A stretch of 34,874 nucleotides of DNA from positions 1 through 34,874 of the forward strand of contig JAYMTA010000213.1 in assembly GCA_036897625.1 (NCBI GenBank). The letters are read 5' to 3'. The stretch comes from Pelargonium cotyledonis (Eukaryota > Streptophyta > Magnoliopsida > Geraniales > Geraniaceae). A program made the translations under genes and the position numbers. Within the stretch, counting starts at the first letter, position 1. Every line of letters starts with the position of its first letter. A model generated the notes under the pieces. It did not search any database. It had not been told where the DNA came from and worked only from the letters and a program-made list of their open reading frames with translations. Positions 22,701-34,874 of this stretch are shown here, piece by piece.

Positions 22701-25700
22701 TCCTGCTATGCGCAATTCAGTTTATTTATTCAATTTTCTCTATCCCTTGTTTTTCCCCTGTTATCATGATTCATCACGTAGGCATCACATGGATAGTATT
22801 ACTTTAGTTTAATGAGTATGGCTTTCCCATTAAACAGATTCAAGGTCTAACTGCAAATTCTGACGTCATTGAGTATGCTCAGGCTCCTTCTACTCCTGGT
22901 TTAGTGGAAGTGCCTAATGTTTCCAGTGTTCAAGAGGCGCTGGCCAGCGATGATCATTTGGAAATGGAACATCTTACTTTGACAGAGAAGAGTGTAGAAA
23001 AAGATTCCACCAAGTCAGATATTCATCATGAGGATAGAAATGCTGTGAATGATGAGTTGAATCATGATACTCCTCTATGTATTCCTCCCAAGGAGAATGG
23101 TCACATTTACAGTGACTTGGAGAATGAACATGCAGAGCACCAAGGAGATGGGCCGTCTACTGCAAAGACCATGGCAGCTGATGATGGTACCATTGGTGCA
23201 TTGGATGGCCCAGAAATGGTGGAAGATGTACAGAATGGTGTCATCCCTTCTGTGGATAAAGCTGATAAGGAATGTGTAGAATCTGGAGAAGTTGGGTTGA
23301 ATGAAACAGGTGCATCCCTGCTTGTTTCAGAAGGCCATTTGGAGGATAATCAAGTTTCCCTGAAGACAGGAACTGAAGGAAATTTTGAAGAATCTCATTC
23401 TCCTAGCAATGCGGTAGCAGCAGATGGTGCCTGTGTGTTGCAAACTTCTGATAGACCTGACGCTGTTAATGATGAAGCTCTGGCTTGTGCGGAGCTGAAA
23501 GATCCTAGTGATGAGAAGCCAGGCACTGTTAATGATGAGAAGCCTTCTGTTAGTGCACCTGTCCTTCGATCTTGCACTTCCCATATGAACCAATCTGATG
23601 ATGGTGAGAATGCTGTAATCCTTCCCGATATTGGGTCATACTCAATAGAGACATCTATAACAGAGGAGGCACTGCGTGCTTCTGTACCTTCTGCAGCAGT
23701 GCAAGGTGAGTTTTACTTTATGTATGCATGTGTGGCTTCCACCCTTATATGTACTTCATTCACTTTTTATTAATTCAATGTGAGACTTTATCACTCACTT
23801 CAATGCATGTAATTTTACGTGTCTTGAGTTTAAGGTGACCTTCATCATATCTTTGTTGACTACTTGACGATTTTATTCTGATTTACCAGGAGATGAAACT
23901 GTTGAGCCTGCAATATCTAAAGATGCCCTGGCAGACTCCAGGGAGTTAGACTCCACTGACTATCAGCTAGAAAACGCAACAGCTTATGAGTTGCCTGCAC
24001 CAGAAATGATGCTTTCTGCACCAAATGGAGATATTGAGCCACCTAATGCTTTGCTTCTTGACTCAACACCAGACAAAGAAGCTCTTACAGGGAGCACCGT
24101 AAATGATGGAATGCAACTTATTTCAGGAAAAAAACGCAGTTTTACAGAAAGTACAGTAACTTTTCAAAGTTTGAACTCAGATGAATCATTTGGGTTGACT
24201 CGGTCCAAGAGAACTGCAGAATCCATTCCTAATGATGACGATTTATTGTCATCTATTTTAGGTATCAAAAGTAGTTATTTATTCTATTGCATTAACAGAT
24301 ATATTATATGTTCTGCAATGTGTTCAAAGTATCAGGACTATAATTGATGCATTTATTTTGTTTTCCTGTAATCTGTACATTTTCAGTATTTTACTTGGCT
24401 CGTAAGAGTCTACTTACAACAGTAAATATTTTTAGCTGAACCATATTTGTTTTTTTATTCAGTTGGAAGAAGGTCTACAGCTTTGAAATTGAAGCTAACT
24501 CCATCTGGACCTGATGTCACGTCTATGAAACGTGTTAGATCAGCACCTCGGCCTAGCGCCTCAAAGAGGAAGGTGCTTATGGATGACCCCATGGTCTTGC
24601 ACGGCGAGTATGTTTCATTCTTTCTGTATTAGTTATCGTTCAAATTTGTCAACCATGTTTTGCATTTGGGGTTTACCTAATATTTTTGTGAATTAATCCA
24701 ATAAATGGTATTTGTACATTGTATTGGTTGAAATGAGTATGACCATATGACATCTAAGAAGACTTTGCCACTTAATTACTATCAATCTAGCTACGAAACT
24801 GCAGTTTGGTTCTGAAACATCTTGCATGTTGCTACCAAGTACCAAATTTTACATGTATCAAAATGCTAATAGAAATTTGATGTTTCTCTGAAGTACAATA
24901 CGCCTGCAATTGATGAGTACTGAAGACATACGGCGTGTGCGGAAGAAAGCTCCTTGTACTCGCCCTGAAATTTCAATGATCGAGAGGCAATTCCTGGAAG
25001 ATGAAATTTTCAGTCAACCCATATCTGCTGGTGAGTTCATGGTGTTGGTATATTTGCAATCCTCATTTTTGCTTAGGTGACGGAAGAGAGGGACATTTGA
25101 ATAATGTATATGTCCGTGGAACGCTAGACATTGAAGAAGGAAAACTTTGTTATAATGAGGTTGTGTGTCATGTATCTCTTGGAAGTTTCTACCATATTTA
25201 CTGCTCCACAAACTTGAAATGTTCTTGAAGGAACAGATATTACTTCATAAAAAATGTGTCTATGGGAGGAGGCCTTGAAATGCCAAATTCATTTCAGTTT
25301 TCTTTCCCCTCAGCTTATATGTTTTAGTGTTTGCCAGTTATTATTCTATTTTTCTCCGAGTCCTTGTCTTCATTTCCCTGTTGGTTCTTGAATGTGAATA
25401 TGGTCATGTTCTTGGAATAGCTTTGACACAAGGTTATCTGAATTAGTCTTGATGTATCTTTCAGGTATGTCAACAGAGCTAAATTGTCTGCACAGTGAAA
25501 AACATGATCTGAGTAGGATAAGCGTTTCCGTGACTTGTGAAAACAATAATTCTTTGGAAGCAGCTAAGGATATAGAATCTCCTAGTAGGCTCAATGTTAC
25601 TGAAGAAACTGAAATTCAAGAAGGGATTGAAACTACGGATGTAAGAAGCGAGGTGGAAGCACAACCTATTGAGACTCTCCCCCTAACAGATGTACCTGAG

Positions 25701-27896
25701 CTTAAGACTGCAGAAGATGAACCTTGTGGTGAGTCCGCTCAAATGGATATTGATAGAGAATGTTTTGCACCTACTGATGCAGCAAATGACTTCATTCCTG
25801 GGACTGAGCTGTCATCCGCCATGGATACATCTTGCTTGTCGCCTGCTAAGAAATTGGATACTGATCCTGTTGAGGAGGACGCTTTTGTATTGGAAATAGC
25901 CGATCAGAAAGATGGCGCTACTGATGTTGCAGAGCTTGATGTGGGCAATAATAATTTAGTTGATTCTGAATTTGGAGCCATTGACGACTTTCCCAAGGAA
26001 AGCAATGGTGACCCATCAATAGATATCAGAGCGAACTCTCAGATAGATTGTTCTGTATGTGATGACCAAACTGCGAATGAAACTGGGGAAAGGAAGTTAG
26101 AGGTTGTGGATGAGGATAAAGGCTTCTCTACAGAATTAGGCTGCGATGAAAAGAACTTGGCCTCAGAACATCTCCACGGCGAGGAGGAACACAGAGTTTC
26201 AGATTCAATAGAACTTGATGTGGGTGTGCCAAACGCCTCATTCAATGAGGGAGATATTTCAGGCTATCAGGAGACTGAGAAACAAAGCACCTTGGAATGG
26301 AATGCTGAAGTTCTTCCTTCTGATCAGCCTCCGTTGGAAGATCATAGTGTAAGTTATACGCTTGATTAAAATTTCTTTCTTAGAGAATATTATCACCTGT
26401 AAATATAATATTTGAATATGTACCCTAAATTATTATTGTTTTGTTTGCGATGTGGTGCAGGAATTTGGAAATTTGGGTGTTGAAAATAATACAGGTCCGT
26501 TTTTTTTTTTCCTTCAGTTACATTTGTAAATATCCACCTCTAGTTTTTTTTATACTTTTTCTCAACTTTATGCTACTATTCTCTATCCTCTGAAGTATAT
26601 AATTTGCTGTATTCGAACTTATATGTTTGCCGCGTAAAGACAATTCTTGTTGTCGTTTTGTATCTAAAACTCGACCCTTTGTGATACGCGGTCCCATGTG
26701 CGAGATAACCATTAATACTAAATGTTTAGAATTGTTGGGCATATGGTTCCATAGTTGTTTTACTTGAAATATCCTCTACTCTGACAGTTTCTCTTGTTTT
26801 TCAGATTTTTTAAATGTGGATGACGATGAGGTAGCTGAAGAAGAAGATGAATACGAACCTTATACTGAAGATGCCCGTATTCCTGAGAATAGTGGCTGGT
26901 CCTCTCGCACCAGGTTTATATGCTTAGTGATTGTGTTATTTTTAGTGCGTGTCTCATTATATTATATATACTACCTCCGTCTCAAAATGTCTCGATTTAG
27001 AATACATAAATTGTCTTAAAATAGTGTCATTCTACCATTTCAAGATGCGTGGGACGTCATATATGCCCCTTTAATTCAATTCAATTCAAGCAGTAAATGA
27101 GTAGTAATTAATGAGTATAATACATAAGGTCAATTAGGTTATTTTCACAACTTGTTAATTGTGTGAAGAACTTATGAAACGAAGGTAGTTGCGTGTAGGA
27201 GATCCGTGTTATCTCTTTCTCCGTCTGTCTTGCACTAACGTGTGTGTATAGTGTGTTGGATCTCTCGAGCTTCTAAATTACTGTAAAGTGTCTGGCTGTG
27301 GGGTCAATAAATCATCTGTTTTTGGATGAACAATCTTGAATCCTATTGCACATTGCTTTTATTCTCTAGCAAGTCTTGCTTTTTGTTAAGTTTATCAATT
27401 ATCATAAATCATTTTCTAATAAGATTTCTCCAATCTTCAAAAGTTCCCAATTCTCATCTACTTGTATATGATATTGTAGAGCTGTGTCCAAGTATCTTCA
27501 AACTATGTTCGATAAGGAAGCTTCGCATGGAAGAAAAGTGCTTCCCATGGACAATTTATTAGCTGGTAAAACGCGTAAAGAAGCATCGAGGATGTTTTTC
27601 GAAACCCTGGTATGTGATCAGATTTTCTTCTATTTCTTTCTTAGGATATTGGTATTTGTTAATTGTTGGATCTCTCTAGTTCTAGAAAAAGAAAATGTTG
27701 TGCCTCGACAAGACTTTTCCCCCTTCAATCTGTTTTCATTGTGCTCGTGTTATAAAGACGCTACCCTGATGTCGATGTCCAATCAATGATTGTGCAGGTT
27801 CTTAAAACCAGAGATTTCATCCATGTAGAGCAGGCAAAGCCCTTTGACAATATTGACATAAAGCCGCGATTGAAGCTGATGAAATCAATCTTCTGA
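19730..27896 (+). CDS. SYN4: Cohesin alpha-kleisin, RAD21/SYN4-type sister chromatid cohesion 1 protein
   Basis: Alpha-kleisin that closes the SMC1-SMC3 cohesin ring and is the separase substrate at anaphase; nuclear. Exons: 19730-19853, 20999-21260, 21544-21641, 21743-21792, 22081-22130, 22573-22687, 22838-23705, 23890-24261, 24463-24607, 24894-25030, 25465-26348, 26461-26494, 26805-26913, 27480-27609, 27798-27896 (TGA). The total is 3477 nt, 1158 residues, longer than Arabidopsis SYN4 (about 1030 as I recall). Residues 1-110 are the Rad21/Rec8 N-terminal domain ([49 protein letters not shown]), which binds SMC3. Residues from about 1083 to the end form the C-terminal winged helix that binds SMC1 ([10 protein letters not shown] ... 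[20 protein letters not shown]). Between them is a long acidic, Ser/Thr-rich, presumably disordered linker, mostly in two large exons of 289 and 294 codons. It contains a conserved basic block ([19 protein letters not shown]). The long linker and N terminus fit SYN4 rather than SYN1, SYN2 or SYN3; that paralogue call is inference. Confidence 0.95.
26971..27188. mobile_element. Stowaway-like MITE (Tc1/mariner type) in SYN4 intron 13
   Basis: The left end CTACCTCCGTCTCAAAATGT follows TATATA, and the right end ATGAAACGAAGGTAG is its imperfect inverted complement. The plant Stowaway family is known for CTCCCTCCGTCYC ends and TA target sites. About 218 bp, AT-rich, no ORF, so non-autonomous. The intron runs 26914-27479, between the exons joining the acidic linker to the winged helix. 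Confidence 0.7.
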
Positions 27897-29199
27897 TCAT
27901 CCCCTTACATAGGACATTCAGTGACAGTTGAAAAAGACACCAAGACACTTTGGCTCGCCCGCTCGCACGGGTGAGGGCTTATTTTATTTTATTTTTATCA
28001 AATTTTTTTCTCTAGTTATGTTCCCATTTCTCTATTTAGTTTTTTGGTGTAACTGGTAGTCAAGTGGCTTTTGTGTCAACACAAGTGATTGTAGAAAAAA
28101 AGTGTGGTAATGCAAATCATATTTATGTGTATATATTTGTAAAATACTACACCGGAGATGCTAAATATATTTGTTCGACCATTAATTTCTGGTAAGTGTC
28201 TAGTCTGGAATCTGAGAGTGTAATCGCTTTAGTGAAATAATTTCTCGTAAATTAACAGATAAATCATATATTTTTCTTCGATTTTTTCTTCTCTCGAGCA
28301 GGTCTGTGATCAAAGTTCATTCGATATTTTTTGAATGTATGATTCATTCTTGATGTCATTTTTATTATCTCTTGTGAACTATAGTTTCTTAGATTCCAAA
28401 CCAAACTTTTCTATATCAGACGACAGGTTTTGTTTAAGAATTAAAACAGGTTGAGCCAAAAAAAACTCGAGCATCACAATAATGAGTTGTCTACTTTTTA
28501 AAAAGTTTGAAAAAGTAAGCCACTTGTGTTGCCAATGCTCTTAAACAACTTTTTGTTAGTTCTAACATGTTTTATCACTTGAATGTTTTGGCCCTCAAAA
28601 CATTTCCTAACAGGCACTTAATGAATCAATTAGAGTTGATGTCACTTAATTTGGGGCCACATATTAGACCAAATCAATTCGTGTGTTGAACAGAACAACA
28701 CGGGCTAAACCCACGACATGAACCATTTTGACCCTGAATCTGAAGAAATCTAGCCCGAAACCAATCCGAAACTCTGATATCTGAATTTTTTGAACTCACC
28801 ACTTCTACTAAATAAGTGTTGTGCTTGACCTATTGGTGTGTGTCAGCTGTGGACATGGTTTCAGTATATTTTAATTTCAAGAGAAACTAATCTACTGCAA
28901 ATCGAAAAGCATTAGGCAAACGACTCTACAACATAAAGCAAGAATCGCCATGGCCAACAAAGTGGTTCCAATCACTTAAAAAGAACGGTCTTAGAGAATG
29001 CTACAATTAAGGATTCTAATCTTCTCAGAAATTCAAGCCATGCAGGCACTTATCGTCCAATATAGATCAGGTTTAAGGGGTTTAACAGGTTTGTTTTGAT
29101 GCTGTATATAATTTCGATAACAATCAGAAAAGAACTCACAAGCTCTTGACACAAACAAAATAAGTCAGCTCATTCAGTTCTTTGCTTCATGCTGGAAAG
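27897..29199. other. Convergent 3' region between SYN4 and LSM6
   Basis: SYN4 ends at 27896 and LSM6 ends, from the other strand, at 29200, so both 3' UTRs lie here. No coding exon was recognised. A stretch at about 28680-28808 with AACACGGGCTAAACCCACGA and CTAGCCCGAAACCAATCCGA resembles the GGGTCGGGT-type repeats in the CCCGAACC orientation. Confidence 0.55.
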
Positions 29200-31075
29200 C
29201 TATGCACCATCCGCATGTGTCCTCTTTGTCGTGCTGATGTAGAGAACTGCATAAAAAGATGCAAATGTGAGGCTTTTATCTAATCTACGTGTTTGTGTGT
29301 GTTTGAGCCGGCAATTTGGACCAAAACCGCACACACCCAAAAACCAACCCACAATTTGGGTCAGATTCGTCACCGGAAGAGTGGGTTGGGTCGGGTAAAC
29401 CCCCAGTCACCCACACTTTTTTATATGTAAATCCGCAACCCGACCTACACCTTTTCCGAACCAGAAACCCCGACACAAAACCTGAATTCTCAACTCAATG
29501 TATGCTCTATGCATGCACAATTAGAAGAAAAACAAGATCACTAGACCGTACCATTGTTTCCTCGAATGAAGGCATCGCCGTATTTGTTTTTCAGCTGCCC
29601 ATTCACATATTCTTCGGTCTGCTCCATTGCTATATTCATGTATCCATCCAGACAAGCTAGAATGCCTGTTCAAACAAAACTAACCATAACTATACTATAG
29701 AGTAGTATATAAAGTTAAATAACCATTGTCAATAAGTGTAAAGAAGTACGACAATCACCATGTCATTGAGGCAAAAATGACAAATGATTCTACGAACATC
29801 AGTGCTATATCCTAATCTTACATAGCAAACACCTTAATAATCTGAATCAATGATAACAAGGAGCAAAACTGGTACTGATAGAGCCTAAGGGGTCGTTCAT
29901 TTAGCTATTATATCCTGAATACAGCTAGCGTAAGGCTATCGTCCGTATATATTAACCACTAAACTAATAGAATTCAAACAGCCTTCATACAAACTCGTGA
30001 GAATCCACTGCTCAGCTTCACAAACTTGAAGCAAAACAAGGGCTAAATGATAACAATAGTCAACTAAGGAATTTTATCATCAAGTAAACTGAAAAATAAT
30101 TGGTTCCCTATAACTTTGTTGGAAGCAAACATAGGCGAATTCAAGCTTATGGTAATTTATATCTCCAATAATTCACCAACAAGCTCAATTACAAATTATA
30201 ATAAGCACTTCAGTGCTTCACATGAAGCAGAACAAATGGTCTAATAAAGAGTTTCAAATATATATATCGTTAAAAATTGCTACCTATTTTTACCCTACGC
30301 GGCCCAATATCAGCGAAAAAAATTAATATCAGTTCACATATTATATTTGATAATTCAACACCAATCATTCTAGATTACATAATCTTGTGCCAAAAATCAG
30401 AAACCAAATCAATTACATGGCATATAATTGGTTCCCTATAACTTTGTTGCAAGCAAACAATAATATTTATATCTTCGATATTTCAACGACAAGCTCAATC
30501 ACAAGAGTTACCTCAATTCAGATGTTCACGTGAAGGAGTATAAATACATATATTTTCCATTCAAATTGCTATCTATCTTCACTCTACACAACCCTAATAT
30601 CAGCTGATTAAGCATTCTAAAATACACAATCCCATGCCAAAATCAGAAACCAAACCAAGAAACAAACACAGTTACAAAACATACTTGGTTTCCTATAATT
30701 TTATTGTAAGCAAACGATAAGCTACGTGACACTTCCGGTATTTATATCTCCAATATTTCAACTACAATTGCTATCGAATTTTAATCTACACAACCTAATA
30801 TCAGCTAATTATCGATGAAAAAAAAATCAGTTCATATATTATATTTGATAATTCAACATCACAATTCACACATTCTAAAGTACATAATCGCATACAAAAA
30901 ATCCGAAACCAAACCAAGCTTGCTTACAAGTATTTGTAAATTGAAAACTTCAAAATGACTGACCTCTATAATCTACTCCAGAATTAAGCTTGACGACCAC
31001 AGGTCGGCCACGAATAGATTTGAGGAAATCGGCAGGTGTCTTTGTCGCCGAGCCTTTCTCTCCTCCTCCGCTCAT
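29200..31075 (-). CDS. LSM6: U6 snRNA-associated Sm-like protein LSm6
   Basis: Small RNA-binding ring subunit. In the known family LSm6 belongs both to the nuclear LSm2-8 ring that binds the U6 snRNA 3' end and to the cytoplasmic LSm1-7 ring that promotes mRNA decapping. Coding exons in order: 31075-30964, 29665-29552, 29246-29200 (TAG). The total is 273 nt, 90 residues, the normal family length. Sm1 is visible at about 13-62 (TPADFLKSIRGRPVVVKLNS, then GVDYRG, LACLDGYMNIAMEQTEEYV). Sm2 is the IRGNNVLYIS motif near 70-79. Both introns interrupt a Gly or Val codon after its first base. Intron 1 (29666-30963) is long and internally repetitive; intron 2 (29247-29551) contains a GGGTCGGGT-type repeat. 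Arabidopsis has two near-identical copies, LSM6A and LSM6B; this gene cannot be assigned to either by sequence alone. It lies tail to tail with SYN4. Confidence 0.96.
29305..29490 (-). repeat. GGGTCGGGT-type repeat in LSM6 intron 2
   Basis: It starts GAGCCGGCAATTTGGACC and contains GTGGGTTGGGTCGGGTAAAC, CGCAACCCGACCTACACC and a CCTGAATTCTC end. The composition and the GGCAATTT start match the copies in the ALS small-subunit gene. It fills most of a 305-base intron. Confidence 0.55.
30098..30930. repeat. Three-copy tandem repeat in LSM6 intron 1
   Basis: Diverged units start at about 30098, 30426 and 30685 with ATTGGTTCCCTATAACTTTG or a variant. Each contains a CAATATCAGC-like or TAATATCAGC-like block and ends with CAGAAACCAAACCAAG or similar. 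Unit length is about 330, 260 and 245 bp, about 830 of the intron's 1298 bases. Confidence 0.75.
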
Positions 31076-31515
31076 CTCTAGGTTTCTTCTGTCTCAAACA
31101 CTGAATAAAAAGCTGAAACAACCAAATCGGAATTTCTTATACACCACTTCAAATGGCCGATATTTAGGGCTCGAACCAGAACTAAGCTATTGCAGTAGAA
31201 ACTAGTTTGATTTCCCGAGAAAACGCGGGAAGAGAAAAGAAAATTGAAAACATTGAGCTCTGAAGCAAAACTGAGCCCTAAACGAAAGTAAAACTTAATT
31301 CAGAGACTGCAAAAAGAAAGTGACGTAGAGAAAGCTTATAAGCATAGAATTTTCCTTCGTTTTCCTCAATTTTCTCAGCAACCAAACAAGCGGTAAAGGA
31401 TTAGAGAGCGTTTTCAGTACCTGATTTTCTTGTGTTCTTGGCGACCGAAGAAGCAAAATGTGGTTTAGGTTTCGGAGAGAGAGAGACAGAAAGGACTGTG
31501 TTGAAGTGAAGCAGT
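31076..31515 (-). other. Probable 5' UTR of LSM6 with a leader intron
   Basis: On the minus strand a candidate donor (AAAATCAG then GTACTG, intron starting at 31420) and a candidate acceptor (TTTTTATTCAG, exon resuming at 31100) would remove about 320 bases just upstream of the LSm6 start codon. A GA/CT-rich stretch at about 31470-31500 is typical of a plant transcript start. Both ends are inferred from splice-site appearance only. Confidence 0.4.
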
Positions 31516-32218
31516 GCTGTTGAATATTGAGGGCTCTAATACAATTTATTGAACTTCAGGGGTTTATTAAAAATAAATTAAATATAATTTACAATTTAGT
31601 CCATAATTTTATAATTATTTTAGAAGTAGCATCACACATTCAAATGGTGCTAATTTGTTCACCCAAAGAACTGATCATGTCTATTTTAATCAACACAAAT
31701 AAAAGATACACGTATATTGGGTTTCGGGTGTCAAACGCAATATAGAGTTGACAATTTGGATGTAAATATGAGACACCTGAAATTCGACTAGCGTTATTTT
31801 TTGCGAGATCGGTAACATAGAATAACCATGTAGTCGTGTAGACATGACACTGTATACCCAAATTTCCGGGCGCTTGAAATTCAGTTTGCAATTTTAAGTG
31901 TGCTCGGGTAACATTAAATAAAACCTATTCATTTTTAAGTGGAACGAGTTTATGATAAAGAATTTTGAATTGGCGGACAACATGCACACTTGGGTCAGAT
32001 CATAATTGAGGAACCAAAATAAAACAATACAGATAATTTGAAAACTAAACTGAAACAGTAATAATATTACCACTCTCAAAACCACAACAACACATACATA
32101 ATCCAAACATTTCTATAACACAACATATTGTTACACAACAACAACAGAACTGAGCTTCATGTTCTCATAAGCTTCAATTACAAGCTCAAATAGAGTTCAT
32201 TTTTCCATTCCCGATGGC
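31516..32218. other. Spacer between the LSM6 promoter and the beta-glucosidase 3' end
   Basis: It should contain the LSM6 promoter (minus strand). No exon is recognised. At about 31744 AGAGTTGACAATTTGGATGT resembles the inverted end of the GGGTCGGGT-type repeat, and GTCGTGTAGACATGACAC lies at about 31832, so an old copy may span 31744-31890. Confidence 0.4.
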
Positions 32219-32257
32219 GCGTGCGCGCGCGCGCACACACATATATATATATATATG
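32219..32257. repeat. Compound CG/CA/TA microsatellite in the beta-glucosidase 3' UTR
   Basis: A run of alternating purine and pyrimidine changes from GCGTGCGCGCG through CACACA to TATATATATA within about 40 bases. It starts about 70 bases after the stop codon on the minus strand. Confidence 0.9.
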
Positions 32258-32326
32258 CTCATTATTAACAATTCAAATAGCTAAAACACAATGTAGTTCC
32301 CGGCAAATCAGGGTTCTTTGCGCGTA

Positions 32327-34874
<2,548 letters not shown>

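Noticed and set aside
25001-25228. Possible extra exon of SYN4 between 25031 and 25464
   Set aside because: The frame differs from the exon ending at 25030, and joining 25030 directly to 25465 keeps the phase. No match to kleisin sequence was seen in the stretch.
29316-29660. Plus-strand open frame of 114 codons opposite LSM6
   Set aside because: It runs through a GGGTCGGGT-type repeat and across the antisense of LSM6 exon 2, so it is a shadow frame.

Overview
The window is nuclear DNA from a flowering plant, most likely a eudicot. It holds five intron-rich protein-coding genes whose conceptual proteins closely match Arabidopsis families. They are separated by AT-rich spacers with many short degenerate repeats. 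I reconstructed all coding exons by hand. Every one of the 47 coding introns is GT-AG, every exon phase closes, and no frameshift or premature stop was found. There are no bacterial-type operons, CRISPR arrays or convincing RNA genes.

Layout, left to right. (1) 1070-7874, minus strand: regulatory (small) subunit of acetolactate synthase, 12 exons, 480 residues, chloroplast. (2) 10585-16731, plus strand: LETM1-like protein of the mitochondrial inner membrane, 14 coding exons plus a probable non-coding leader exon, 759 residues, with a C-terminal EF-hand. (3) 19730-27896, plus strand: RAD21/SYN4-type alpha-kleisin of cohesin, 15 exons, 1158 residues. (4) 29200-31075, minus strand: U6 snRNA-associated Sm-like protein LSm6, 3 coding exons, 90 residues. 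(5) 32327-34874, minus strand: 3' part of a family-1 beta-glucosidase of the BGLU42 type. Eight exons (355 residues) are visible and the N-terminal part lies beyond the right edge.

Genes 1 and 2 are head to head, with about 2.7 kb between start codons and roughly 1.2 kb between probable transcript starts. Genes 3 and 4 are tail to tail. The five genes work in separate pathways: branched-chain amino-acid synthesis, mitochondrial cation homeostasis and translation, chromosome cohesion, RNA splicing and decay, and glucoside hydrolysis. They do not form a functional cluster. Their order is still informative: as I recall the Arabidopsis map, relatives of these neighbours are split between two chromosomal segments, so the window looks like a less fractionated ancestral block.

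The most unusual structure is in the introns. Four of the five genes carry local tandem duplications of about 80-330 bp in an intron: the LETM1 leader intron, intron 1 of the ALS small subunit, intron 1 of LSM6, and intron 6 of the beta-glucosidase visible here. The last one has copied the exon end that encodes the catalytic nucleophile, together with its splice donor. A GGGTCGGGT-rich, MITE-like repeat with inverted ends AGAGYTGGCAATT occurs about eight times, three of them inside the ALS small-subunit gene. I see no undescribed multi-gene system here.
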